NCBI GenBank assembly: GCA_005880985.1
Contig: VBIQ01000005.1
Span: 372,001-436,000 of the forward strand
Reading direction: 5' to 3'
Length of the DNA: 64,000 bases
From: Chloroflexota bacterium
Lineage (GTDB): Bacteria > Chloroflexota > Dormibacteria > Aeolococcales > Aeolococcaceae
Positions within the stretch are counted from its first letter, which is position 1. Each line of letters opens with the position of its first letter. Below are positions 1-8,055 of this stretch, one piece after another. The position numbers were made by a program, and so were the translations under genes. The notes under the pieces were generated by a model that saw only the letters and a program-made list of their open reading frames with translations, searched no databases and was not told the DNA's origin.

Positions 1-384
1 ATCGAGGATCTGGCGCATTCGCTCACCCTTGCTCCGCTTCTGCTGTCGCTGGTGGTGGTGCCGGTCGCCACCGAGCTGCCGGAGACCCTCAACAGCGTCC
101 TCTGGGTGCGCGCCCGCAGCGACTGGCTCGCGCTCGGCAACGTTGCCGGGGCCACCGCCTTTCAGGCCTGCATCCCCGGGGCGTTCGGGCTCGTCTTCAC
201 CAGCTGGCGGCCGGGACCCCTGGGACTTGCCAGCGCTCTGCTCAGCCTGGCGATGTCGGGGGCGGTTCTGGCGCTGCTCCGGCGTGGCCGCAGCCGGGGC
301 TGGTGGTTGCTCTGTTGCGGGTTACCCTGGGTGGTGCTGGTGGCGGTGATCGCCACCACCGGCCAGAGGCTGCAGGCGTCGTGA
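1..384 (+). CDS. Sodium/calcium exchanger family (CaCA) membrane protein, C-terminal part
   Basis: The reading frame is open from the first base, so this is the 3' end (127 codons) of a gene that starts upstream. It shows hydrophobic segments and the motif PVATELPET (residues 21-29 of the visible part), followed by a GNVAGA segment. This resembles the alpha-repeat signature of CaCA cation/proton or cation/sodium antiporters, where the acidic residue after the TELPE turn lines the ion path. The rest is three further membrane spans ending in a short polar tail. The exact ion is not predictable from this fragment. Confidence 0.7.
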   Translation: MEDLAHSLTLAPLLLSLVVVPVATELPETLNSVLWVRARSDWLALGNVAGATAFQACIPGAFGLVFTSWRPGPLGLASALLSLAMSGAVLALLRRGRSRGWWLLCCGLPWVVLVAVIATTGQRLQAS

Positions 385-429
385 TCACGCGTGCCCGCCG
401 CCGCACGGTGCAGCGCCGCGAGCATCGCA

Positions 430-939
430 CTACCGGGCGACGGCGACCTCGATCGGGGTCAGCATGCGGATCGCGTGCCGCCGTACCAGCAGCATCGCCT
501 CACGGCGTTCCATCTCGGTGCCGATGATCTCCGCGTCGGTCACCGGAAGGAACTCGGATCCGCCCATGTTGACGAACCGTTCCACGGTGATGTCCGGGAC
601 CATGTGCATGTCGCCGTCGACGATGTAGTCGCCCACCAGCATGCGCATCCGCCGCCGCTGCTTGGCGACGCGAAGCTCGACCAGCGGTGGCCGCTCCTTG
701 TCGGGGATCACGAAGAGCAACTGCGAGGTGGTCACCGCCACCTCGGAGAGATCGGTGCCGAAACCCTCGGCACCCTCGAGGGTGGCATCGCCGAGCACCA
801 GCATCGGGCGACCGCTGCTCTCGTTGAGATGGTCGGAGACGCGCTGCACGCCCGAGCGCAGCAGGCGACCGCGGACGATGAAGTCGGACCCGATCAGGGT
901 GAGGACGGTGGCGTCGTCGGGGGGGGCCATGGCGGGCAT
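430..939 (-). CDS. Conserved hypothetical protein of beta-rich composition
   Basis: A 169-residue soluble protein without signal peptide or membrane segment. It alternates short beta-type stretches (FIVRGRLL, LFVIPDKE, YIVDGDMHM, EFLPVTDAEI) and looks like a small beta-barrel family, possibly the DUF6812 type; that assignment is from memory and weak. Two ATG starts (939 and 930) are in frame. It is divergent from the dehydrogenase at 1050 and convergent with the exchanger fragment. I do not recognise a function. Confidence 0.6.
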   Translation of the reverse strand: MPAMAPPDDATVLTLIGSDFIVRGRLLRSGVQRVSDHLNESSGRPMLVLGDATLEGAEGFGTDLSEVAVTTSQLLFVIPDKERPPLVELRVAKQRRRMRMLVGDYIVDGDMHMVPDITVERFVNMGGSEFLPVTDAEIIGTEMERREAMLLVRRHAIRMLTPIEVAVAR

Positions 940-1049
940 GATGCCAGCTGGGAGGCGCTCCTGTGCTGCGGCCTCGCCCGATGCGGCACACTGCCCGGTC
1001 GCGCCGGTGCGGCGCTCTGTGCCTCGGTCAGCGTTGGAGTAAGCATTTC

Positions 1050-1949
1050 ATGAACCTGGACGCGAAGGTCGCGGTGGTCACCGGCAGCGGTCGCGGCATC
1101 GGACGCGCCTACGCCCAGGCGCTGGCGGCGGCCGGCGCCGCGGTGGTCGTCAACGACGTCGACGGCGACGTCGCCCAGGAGGCCGTCGACTCGATCACCG
1201 GCGCCGGCGGCCGAGCCGTGTCGGAGGTCGTCGGGGTGGCCAGCAGCGAGGCCGCCGACCGCCTCGTCAACCGCGCCGTCGAGGCCTTCGGCCGCCTCGA
1301 CGTGATGTGCACCAACGCCGGCATCCTGCGCGACCGGGTGCTCTGGAAGATGACCGACGAGGACTTCGACGCGGTGATCGAGACCCACCTGCGCGGCACC
1401 TTCACCTGCGCCCGTGCCGCCGCGACCCGGATGCGCGAGCAGGGCGACGGCGGCCGCATCGTGGTGGTGTCGTCGATCGCCGGACAGCGCGGCAACTTCG
1501 GACAGACCAACTATGCCGCCGCCAAGGCGGGCATCGCGGCGTTCGCGCGCACCTGGGCGATGGAACTCGCCAAGTCCAACATCACCGTCAACGCCATCGT
1601 CCCCAATGCCATCACCCGGATGATCGCCACCATCCCCGGCATGGGACCGCTGGTCGAGGCCGCCGAGCGCGGCGAGCCGATCGACGACTCGATCCGCAAG
1701 GGCATGGGCATGGGTCGCCCCGAGGATGTGGCACCGCTCATCGTCTTCCTCGCCTCCGACGCCGCCAAGGATGTCACCGGCCAGTGCGTCGGTCTCGGCG
1801 GCGACAAGCTGTCGCTGTGGTCGCATCCGCAGGAGATCCGCGTCGCCTATCGCGATGGGGGTTGGTCAGCCGACGACATCGCCGCGGTCTGGAGCACAGC
1901 GGTGGGACAGCGGCTGGAGACCTACGGCATCCCGTTCCTGGGCGGCTAG
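1050..1949 (+). CDS. Short-chain dehydrogenase/reductase (SDR)
   Basis: 299-residue NAD(P)-dependent oxidoreductase. The cofactor motif TGSGRGIG is at residues 11-18, NAG at 89-91, the catalytic serine at 141-142 and the YxxxK pair at Tyr155/Lys159. The acidic patch NDVDGD after strand 2 suggests NAD rather than NADP. The start at 1050 is chosen because the SDR fold begins at once and a GGAG sits at 1036-1039; an in-frame upstream ATG (963) would add 29 unrelated residues. The C-terminal tail after the fold (WSHPQEIRVAYRDGGW) resembles SDRs that act on acyl-CoA or steroid substrates, but the substrate is not known. The last 84 bases overlap the opposite-strand gene. Confidence 0.85.
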   Translation: MNLDAKVAVVTGSGRGIGRAYAQALAAAGAAVVVNDVDGDVAQEAVDSITGAGGRAVSEVVGVASSEAADRLVNRAVEAFGRLDVMCTNAGILRDRVLWKMTDEDFDAVIETHLRGTFTCARAAATRMREQGDGGRIVVVSSIAGQRGNFGQTNYAAAKAGIAAFARTWAMELAKSNITVNAIVPNAITRMIATIPGMGPLVEAAERGEPIDDSIRKGMGMGRPEDVAPLIVFLASDAAKDVTGQCVGLGGDKLSLWSHPQEIRVAYRDGGWSADDIAAVWSTAVGQRLETYGIPFLGG

Positions 1950-3332
1950 CGGGCGGCGATCCGCGGCGACCTGCGACGACGCTCCCTGCTCGACGCTCGG
2001 TGTCACCGGGGTCGAGGGGATGACGCCGCTCGGTGAGGTGCCCAGCGAGGCGAGAAAGAGGATGCCGGCGGCGGCGTAGAGGAGCTGGTCGGCGGTCAAG
2101 GAGACCGCCGTCGGCGACCGGTCGCGAACCGATGCGGCTCCGGCGGCCCCCGGCCGGGCGAGCAGAGAGCTAGCGATGGCGACGGCGAAGCCTCCGATCA
2201 GGACGGCGACCAGGGTCCCGCTGGCGCCGGCGCCGCCGCCGCTGGTGGCCCGGCTGAGCACCTCCGCCTCCAGTGCCGCGAGCACCGCGAAGGCGGTGAG
2301 GGCGAAGGGGAGGCTGCGACGGCGACCGGCGGTGACCAGCAGGCCCAAGCCGGTAATGCCGGCGGCTGCCTCCGCCACCGCGGCGCCGGTGACCACCAGG
2401 GCGATCGCCGACAGCGCGGCCAGAACCGCCCCGCTGCCCATCAGCCATCGCAAGCCGGCGGGGTGCGGACGGACCGCCCGCAGGCGGGGCGCCAGCAGCA
2501 GGATCAGCAGCGCGACCACGCCGGCGGCGACGCTGCTGTCGACGCTGGTCGCGCGCGGCGTCCCGGCGACCGCCGAGCCGACCCCGACCACCAGAGCAAA
2601 CGCCGCCAGCGAGCCCGCCACCGCCGACGGCATCAACACCGCCGACACCAGGCCGGCGATTGCGGTGAGGCCGAAGGCCAGCGCGGCGACCCGGCTGCTC
2701 TCGGCGCTGCTCGGGGTGTCCGGGGACAGCCCGTAGAACACCATCGCCGGCACGCAGAGGAGGGCGACGACGGCGAGAGCGCTGCGGAGCTCGCCGCCCA
2801 GGGGTGCGGCGCGCAGCAGGAAGGCGAGCGAGAACAGGGCGACGAAGGCGGCGGCGAAGATGATGGCCCGCAGCGAACGGTCGCTCCCGTTGACCTGGAG
2901 GAGCCCGTGCAACCCCCCGTACACGGTGAGCGCGCTGAGGGTCAGCAGCACCTGCGACGCCAGCCGGGTTCCGAACGGCGTCTCCGGCTCGGCCGCCGGC
3001 GCCGCCGGAGCTCGCGCCCGCGGCGGGAGCGGCGGTTCCACCTCGGCCGGCGGCGGGAGCGGCGGTTCCACCTCGGCCGACGGGGGTACCGGCTCGCGGG
3101 CGGCGCCGATCGGCGCCACCGGGGGCGGCGCCTCGGGCTCCGTAGGCGCCTCGGTCACCGGCCAGTCGGGCGGCGCCGGCGCCGGCGGCGGCGGGGTCAC
3201 CGGAACCGTGTCGACTCCCCAGCCCTCGGGGGTGGTCTCCCCACCCTCGCCACCACCGGCCGCTTGATCGGATGACCGCCGGTGTCCTTCCTCGCCCTCG
3301 TCTGGAGGCGGCGGACCGCTCGACTCGTCCAC
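1866..3332 (-). CDS. Proline-rich N-terminal domain fused to a multi-pass membrane protein
   Basis: About 488 residues. The first ~130 are acidic and very rich in Pro, Ala and Glu, with a tandem PPLPP/AEVE repeat. The remainder has about ten hydrophobic, Ala/Leu/Val-rich membrane segments. The GTG at 3332 is preferred because GGGGAG lies at 3341-3346, eight bases upstream; an ATG at 3371 is also in frame. No enzymatic motif is visible, so function is unknown. The 3' end runs 84 bases into the SDR gene on the other strand. The frame holds its membrane pattern only up to about position 2050, so the last ~60 residues are atypical and may be read-through sequence. Confidence 0.6.
   Translation of the reverse strand: MDESSGPPPPDEGEEGHRRSSDQAAGGGEGGETTPEGWGVDTVPVTPPPPAPAPPDWPVTEAPTEPEAPPPVAPIGAAREPVPPSAEVEPPLPPPAEVEPPLPPRARAPAAPAAEPETPFGTRLASQVLLTLSALTVYGGLHGLLQVNGSDRSLRAIIFAAAFVALFSLAFLLRAAPLGGELRSALAVVALLCVPAMVFYGLSPDTPSSAESSRVAALAFGLTAIAGLVSAVLMPSAVAGSLAAFALVVGVGSAVAGTPRATSVDSSVAAGVVALLILLLAPRLRAVRPHPAGLRWLMGSGAVLAALSAIALVVTGAAVAEAAAGITGLGLLVTAGRRRSLPFALTAFAVLAALEAEVLSRATSGGGAGASGTLVAVLIGGFAVAIASSLLARPGAAGAASVRDRSPTAVSLTADQLLYAAAGILFLASLGTSPSGVIPSTPVTPSVEQGASSQVAADRRPLAAQERDAVGLQPLSHRCAPDRGDVVG
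3021..3080. repeat. 30-bp tandem duplication inside the proline-rich coding region
   Basis: Bases 3021-3050 and 3051-3080 are identical except for the last base. The unit encodes a ten-residue Pro/Glu repeat on the minus strand, so copy-number change would keep the frame. Confidence 0.9.
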
Positions 3333-3424
3333 GACCACTTCTCCCCAGGGCGCCCGGCCGCGCCCACGCACAGCCGTTCGGCGGCAGTGTACCCGCCGCG
3401 GCCTGAGGAGGCCGGCAGCGCTGC

Positions 3425-3430
3425 GACAAT
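3425..3430 (+). promoter_or_regulatory. -10 box of nfo (leaderless type)
   Basis: GACAAT followed by six bases and the GTG at 3437. There is no room for a ribosome binding site. Confidence 0.5.
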
Positions 3431-3436
3431 CTCGCC

Positions 3437-4315
3437 GTGCTCCTCGGCGGTCACGTCTCCACCAAGGGCGGCATCGACAAGGCGGTCGACTTCGCCCTCG
3501 CCATCGGCGCCGAGGTCATCCAGACCCACCCCTCACCGCCGCAGCAGTGGCAGCCGCTGCGCATCGATGACAGCGTGGTCGACGGCTACCGCGCGAAGGC
3601 GGCCGCCGCCGGCCTGCGCGGCCACTGGTTCCACGCCGTCTACCTGATCAACCTGGCGACCCGTGACTCGACGCTGCTCAAGCGGTCGACCGGATCGCTG
3701 GTGTCGTATATGAACCTGGCGGCGCGCCTCGGCGCCGACGGCGTCGTGCTCCATCCCGGCTCGCACAAGGGCTTGGGATTCGAGCCGATGCTGCCGCAGG
3801 TTGCCGGTGCGCTGCGCGAGGTTCTCGACCGCACCGACTCACCGGCCCGGTTGATCGTCGAGAACAGCGCTGGCCAGGGAGGCTGCGTCGGCTGCACCTT
3901 CGAGGAGGTGGGACGCATTGTCGACGCCGTCGACTCCGATCGCGTCGGCGTCTGCCTCGACACCTGCCACAGCTTCGCCAACGGCTACGACCTGCGCACC
4001 GCCGACGGAGTCGACGCCGCGCTGCGCGCCTTCGACGATGCCGTCGGCTTCTCGCAACTGGTGCTGGTGCATGCGAACGACAGCAAGATCGAGCTGGGTG
4101 CCAACCGCGACCGGCACGCCAACATCGGTGACGGTTTCATCGGTCGCGAGGGTTTCGCCTACATGCTCGCCCACCCGCGACTGCACGACCTGCCCTGGAT
4201 CCTCGAGGTTCCCGGCGAGGGCAACGGCCCCGACCTGATCCAGGTCAACCTGCTGCGCGAGCTCGCCGGGCTGGCTCCGGCGACGCCGAGCAGCCTCGAC
4301 GGAGTGGCGCGCTAG
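3437..4315 (+). CDS. nfo: Endonuclease IV (AP endonuclease family 2)
   Basis: 292 residues. The enzyme cuts the DNA backbone 5' of abasic sites in base-excision repair. Family metal-binding blocks are present in order: GGHVSTKGG near the N-terminus, LHPGSHKG, ENSAGQG, CLDTCHSFANGYD, the HANDSK block, a DRHANIGDG block and the terminal LEVPGEG. These supply the His/Glu/Asp ligands of the three-zinc site. Start is GTG with a -10 box six bases upstream. The TAG stop shares the palindrome CTAG (4312-4315) with the stop of the convergent csaA-like gene. Confidence 0.93.
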   Translation: MLLGGHVSTKGGIDKAVDFALAIGAEVIQTHPSPPQQWQPLRIDDSVVDGYRAKAAAAGLRGHWFHAVYLINLATRDSTLLKRSTGSLVSYMNLAARLGADGVVLHPGSHKGLGFEPMLPQVAGALREVLDRTDSPARLIVENSAGQGGCVGCTFEEVGRIVDAVDSDRVGVCLDTCHSFANGYDLRTADGVDAALRAFDDAVGFSQLVLVHANDSKIELGANRDRHANIGDGFIGREGFAYMLAHPRLHDLPWILEVPGEGNGPDLIQVNLLRELAGLAPATPSSLDGVAR

Positions 4316-4674
4316 CCGATCCGGTCGCCGAGACGGCACTCCCGATCGGGCCGCAGCATCACCACCCGGCTGGTCCCGCACTCATAGGCGCCGAGGACCA
4401 GCACCTCGCTGCGCACCGGGCCGATCTGCCGCGGTGGGAAGTTCACCACCGCCACCACCTGCGTCCCCACCAGGTCGGCGGGACGGTAGTGATCGACCAG
4501 CCGGGCCGCGCAGCGCCGGGTCCCCAGGGTTCCGAAGTCGATCTCGAGCCGGTACGCGGGCGTGCGCGCCTGGGGAAACTCGTCGCAGCGCAGCACCCGT
4601 CCCACGCGCATGTCAACGGCGAAGAACTGCTCGGGATCGACCTCGGTGAGGGCGGGGGCGACCGGCGCCGGCAC
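4312..4674 (-). CDS. CsaA-like tRNA-binding (OB-fold) domain protein
   Basis: 120 residues forming one EMAP/Trbp111-type OB fold. FFAVDMRVGRVL (about residues 17-28) matches the CsaA/MetRS C-terminal signature xVDIRVGxI, and VAVVNFPPRQIGPVRSE matches the conserved VANLxPxxIxGxxSxG strand. Such proteins bind tRNA or act as export chaperones. The GTG at 4674 is chosen because no ATG lies in frame and the SGNH gene ends 20 bases upstream, so the two are likely co-transcribed. The length fits stand-alone CsaA (about 110 residues). Confidence 0.8.
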   Translation of the reverse strand: MPAPVAPALTEVDPEQFFAVDMRVGRVLRCDEFPQARTPAYRLEIDFGTLGTRRCAARLVDHYRPADLVGTQVVAVVNFPPRQIGPVRSEVLVLGAYECGTSRVVMLRPDRECRLGDRIG

Positions 4675-4694
4675 ACCATCCCCGGGCGTCTCGG

Positions 4695-5435
4695 TCAAGG
4701 AAGGTCCCAGCCGCCGGCCTCGACGTAGGTGCCCGCGATCACGCCGTGGCCGCGGGCGGTGGGGTGGATGTCGCCGCTGCACACCCAGGTCAGCTCGGCG
4801 GCGCGGCCGCGGAAAGCACCGGCGACATCGGCGAGACGGACACCACTGCGGACGGCGAGAGCACGAATCACCCGGTTGAAGCCGCCGCGGGCGGCGCGGC
4901 GCGGCGCCAGCTCGTCGGCGGTCGGGCCACGTCCATGCCGCAGTGCTTCGAATGGGTTGTAGACGGTCTGGACGCAGGCCACCTCCGCCAGGTCGACCCC
5001 AGCGGCGTCGAGGGCCGTGCCGAGTCGGTCGAGGACGACGGTGAGGTTGACGTCGAGGCGGCGCAACGCCACCTCGTCCCCGTGCAGCGCCGCCTCCAGG
5101 ATGTCGTTGCCGCCGACGCTCAAGGTGACCGGCCCGATCCGCTCCCCCGCGGCGGCGGCGGCCGAGATCACCGCCTCGGCACGGTCGAGCTGACCACCCT
5201 CGCCGATCAGGCTGTCGCTGCTCTCCCCCGGCATCGCCAGGTTGAGCAGCCGCAGGGCCGGCTCGAGGGCGCGAAGGCGAGCCGCCAGCAGCGCCATGCA
5301 GCCCTCCGAAGCATGGGGAGCGCCGATGCCGGCGGCGATGCTGTCCCCCAGAGCCAGCATGATGTCGCCGATGGCGAGCGGGGTTGGCGCCGCTTCGCCG
5401 CGAAGCATGGCCGACACGGCGGCTAATCGAAGCAC
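4695..5435 (-). CDS. SGNH/GDSL-type hydrolase
   Basis: 246 residues. Serine hydrolase fold with LALGDSIAAG (nucleophile Ser32), a block around LNLAMPGESS, the GGND motif at 108-111 and a C-terminal DIHPTARGH block that carries the catalytic His. These enzymes are esterases or lipases; the substrate is unknown. No convincing signal peptide is seen, so it is probably cytoplasmic. The start is uncertain: GTG 5435, ATG 5408 and ATG 5361 are all in frame, the last only three residues before the GDS strand. Confidence 0.8.
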   Translation of the reverse strand: MLRLAAVSAMLRGEAAPTPLAIGDIMLALGDSIAAGIGAPHASEGCMALLAARLRALEPALRLLNLAMPGESSDSLIGEGGQLDRAEAVISAAAAAGERIGPVTLSVGGNDILEAALHGDEVALRRLDVNLTVVLDRLGTALDAAGVDLAEVACVQTVYNPFEALRHGRGPTADELAPRRAARGGFNRVIRALAVRSGVRLADVAGAFRGRAAELTWVCSGDIHPTARGHGVIAGTYVEAGGWDLP

Positions 5436-5464
5436 ATCCGGGCGGCGGCGTCACATCCGCCACC

Positions 5465-5470
5465 TATACT
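5465..5470 (+). promoter_or_regulatory. -10 box upstream of lipoprotein gene
   Basis: TATACT, five of six matches to the sigma70 consensus. It would start transcription near 5477, leaving a 40-base leader that holds the GGAGGG at 5503-5508. Confidence 0.5.
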
Positions 5471-5502
5471 CGGACCGCCCGTCCCGACGGGCCGGCAACG
5501 AC

Positions 5503-5508
5503 GGAGGG
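5503..5508 (+). promoter_or_regulatory. Shine-Dalgarno GGAGGG positioning a non-standard start
   Basis: The strong ribosome binding site is eight bases before ATC 5517. No ATG, GTG or TTG occurs in frame between it and the lipobox, which points to ATC as the initiation codon or to a base error there. Confidence 0.55.
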
Positions 5509-5516
5509 CACGTCTC

Positions 5517-6206
5517 ATCGCCGCACCTCGCATCGCCGCCGCCCTGCTCGGCGCCGCGATGCTCCTCCCCGCCTGCGGCGGGGTCACCCAACGGGAAGCC
5601 GACCCTCGGACGATCCTGAGCCAGGCGAAGGCCACCATCGATGCCACCTCGGCGCTCCATTTCCGGCTCACCAGCGAGAACGCCCACGGCAGCGGGACCC
5701 TGATCACCGGCGCCGAGGGCGACGCCAAGCGCCCCGCTCAGTTCGGCGGCCATCTCGACGTCCTGCAGAGCGGCTTCGCCGTTCCGGTCGAGATCGTCTC
5801 GATCGGCGGCACCTTCTCCGTCAAGCTGCCGTTCACCTCCAAGTTCGTGCGCGCCGACCCGGCCGCCTACGGCTTCGGCGATCCCGCTCAGCTGCTCGAC
5901 CGCGATCACGGGCTGTCGAGCCTGCTCACCACCGCCAGGACAGCCAGCCTCGCCGGACGTGACCGGATCAATGGCGAGGAGGTCGACGAGATCGACGTCA
6001 GCCTTCCCGGCGATGAGGTGGCGGCCCTGCTCACCAGCGCGGACAAGACCAAGGACGTCAAGGGCCGGATCGCCATCGATGTCGACAGCCACCAGACCCG
6101 ACGGGTGGTGCTCACCGGCCCGTTCTTCGACGCCCACGCCTTCAGCACCTACACCGCTGTTCTAGACAGGTATGGCGAGAACGCTGCGATCACCCCGCCG
6201 CCGTGA
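5517..6206 (+). CDS. Lipoprotein, LppX/LprG-like
   Basis: About 229 residues if translation begins at ATC 5517. The N-terminus is then a short, weakly basic segment, a run of Ala/Leu and the lipobox LLPAC with Cys at residue 19. The mature part is about 210 residues with alternating beta strands (FRLTSENAHGSG, FSVKLPFTSKF, GRIAIDVDSHQT, RRVVLTGPFF), as in LprG/LppX carriers of lipids and lipoglycans. The first canonical start, ATG 5559, would leave only four residues before the cysteine and destroy the signal peptide. It overlaps the MFS exporter by 35 bases; the lprG-MFS pairing is known in actinobacteria (LprG with the P55 exporter), which supports a joint envelope transport role. Confidence 0.75.
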   Translation: MAAPRIAAALLGAAMLLPACGGVTQREADPRTILSQAKATIDATSALHFRLTSENAHGSGTLITGAEGDAKRPAQFGGHLDVLQSGFAVPVEIVSIGGTFSVKLPFTSKFVRADPAAYGFGDPAQLLDRDHGLSSLLTTARTASLAGRDRINGEEVDEIDVSLPGDEVAALLTSADKTKDVKGRIAIDVDSHQTRRVVLTGPFFDAHAFSTYTAVLDRYGENAAITPPP

Positions 6207-8055
6207 GGGGTTGACCGGCGCGACCACGCCTGACGTGACAGCGGCCAGACGCGGGCGCTGGGTGCTGGCACTGGCCGCGACGGCGGTGTTGCTCGCCGCC
6301 GCCGACACCTACGTGGTGGTGCTGGCGCTGCCGAGCATCATGAACGACGTCGGGATCCCCATCTCGCAGCTGCAGCAGGCCACCCCGATCATCAGCGGCT
6401 TCCTGCTGGGCTACGTGGTGGTTCTGCCTCTGCTCGGCCGTCTCTCCGACCTCTACGGTCGGCGGCCCGTCTTCCTGGGCTGCCTTCTCGCCTTCGCCGC
6501 CGGTTCGGTGATCACCGCCTCGGCGGCGGGGCTGCCGCTGGTGGTTGCCGGCCGCACCATCCAGGGGCTCGGAGGCGGTGGCCTGGTGCCGGTGACCCTG
6601 GCCCTGGTCGCCGATCTGTGGCCGCCCGGACGGCGCGGGCTGCCGCTGGGAGCGGTCGGCGCCGTCCAGGAACTGGGCAGCGTCCTCGGTCCGCTCTATG
6701 GCGCGGCGGTGGTCAGCTGGTCGGGCTGGAGGGCCATCTTCTGGATCAACGTCGCTCTCGCCCTGGCGCTGGGAGGGTGCTTCGCGCTCGCCTCGCGCGC
6801 GTCGGACGGCACCACCGATGACGATGCCCGGCGCCCCGACGCCGTCGGTGTGCTGCTGCTCCTCGGCGCCTGCGGGTCAGGAGTGCTGGCCCTGGTGCAG
6901 CCGTCGGCGCTCGCCGACAACGACACCACCGGCCAGCTCTACGGCCGGCTGCTCGGTGGGCGTCTGGGCGCGCTGACCATGCCCATGGCGCTGATCAGCC
7001 TCACCCTGTTCGCGGTCTTCGCCGGGTGGGAGGCGGGCGCGGCACGGCTGGTGCGGCCGGTGGTGGCGTTGCGACGCCTGCCGGCGGTGCTCGGCCGGCT
7101 CGACTGGCCCGGCGCCGTCCTGCTCGCCTCCGTGCTCGCCTGCATCATCGTCACCTTCACCGCCGCCGATCCCTCGCGCCAGGTGATCGCCGACGGAGCG
7201 GTGATCACCATCCCCCTCGCCGCCGGCCTCGCCGCTCTCTTCGCCTGGCGCGAACGTCGCGCGGCGGAGCCGCTGGTCGACTTCCGCGACTTCCGGGCCG
7301 GCCCCGCGGCCGGAGCGCTGCTGGTCAACCTCGCCATCGGCGCGGCGCTGATGGCGGCACTGGTGGACATCCCCATCTTCGCCCGCGCCACCCGCTTTCA
7401 CGATTCCCAGGTGCAGGCCTCGCTGGTGCTCGTCCGCTTCCTCCTCGCGGTGCCGGTCGGTGCCATCCTCGGCGGGCTGGTGTGCGAGCGGCTCAGCTAC
7501 CGCCTCACCGCGGCGGTGGGCATGGCCCTCAGCGCGGCGATGTTCGCGGTGATGTCGGGATGGGGCGAACCGGCACTGGCGGCCCGCTTCGACGTCGGAG
7601 GACGGGAGCTCGTCTTCGGCACCGCCGACCTGGTCCTCTTCGCCTGCGGCCTCGGCTTCGGCCTGGCCATCGCGCCGGTCAACGCGGCGCTGCTGGCGGC
7701 GGTGCGCGGCGCCATCCACGGGCTGGCCTCCAGCCTGGTGGTGGTCGCGCGCATGATCGGGATGCTGACCGGCCTCTCACTGCTCACCGCCATCGGCCTG
7801 CAGCGTTTCTACACCGCCCAGGCCGGCATCCCGTCGCCGCTGCAGCTCTGCCCCACCCACCCGGCCTCCTGCCCCGGTTACGACAGCCTGGTCACCGCGG
7901 CGGTGCTCGACGAGCTGCACGCCATCTTCATCGGCGCGGCCGCGTGCGCCGCGATGGCCGCGGCCCTGGCGATCTGGCTGCTTCGCCGGCTCCCCGGACG
8001 AGCGCGGCGGACTCTCGCCGACCCCCTGGCGGCAGCCGCCGGCGCCGGTGGCTGA
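6172..8055 (+). CDS. MFS drug/lipid exporter, 14-TM DHA2 family
   Basis: 627 residues. Motif A after TM2-3 reads GRLSDLYGRRPVF, and the TM5 region contains the antiporter-like GSVLGPLYGA. There are about 14 membrane segments with a ~20-residue basic N-terminal tail before the first. It overlaps the preceding lipoprotein gene by 35 bases, so the two are translationally coupled. The gene pair resembles lprG and Rv1410c (P55) of mycobacteria, which move triacylglycerides or drugs; this parallel is inferred from order and fold only. A GTG at 6235 is an alternative start. Confidence 0.87.
   Translation: MARTLRSPRRREGLTGATTPDVTAARRGRWVLALAATAVLLAAADTYVVVLALPSIMNDVGIPISQLQQATPIISGFLLGYVVVLPLLGRLSDLYGRRPVFLGCLLAFAAGSVITASAAGLPLVVAGRTIQGLGGGGLVPVTLALVADLWPPGRRGLPLGAVGAVQELGSVLGPLYGAAVVSWSGWRAIFWINVALALALGGCFALASRASDGTTDDDARRPDAVGVLLLLGACGSGVLALVQPSALADNDTTGQLYGRLLGGRLGALTMPMALISLTLFAVFAGWEAGAARLVRPVVALRRLPAVLGRLDWPGAVLLASVLACIIVTFTAADPSRQVIADGAVITIPLAAGLAALFAWRERRAAEPLVDFRDFRAGPAAGALLVNLAIGAALMAALVDIPIFARATRFHDSQVQASLVLVRFLLAVPVGAILGGLVCERLSYRLTAAVGMALSAAMFAVMSGWGEPALAARFDVGGRELVFGTADLVLFACGLGFGLAIAPVNAALLAAVRGAIHGLASSLVVVARMIGMLTGLSLLTAIGLQRFYTAQAGIPSPLQLCPTHPASCPGYDSLVTAAVLDELHAIFIGAAACAAMAAALAIWLLRRLPGRARRTLADPLAAAAGAGG

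Noticed and set aside
963..1049. N-terminal extension of the SDR
   Set aside because: The extra 29 residues are Arg-rich and unlike SDR proteins, and GGAG precedes the internal ATG at 1050.
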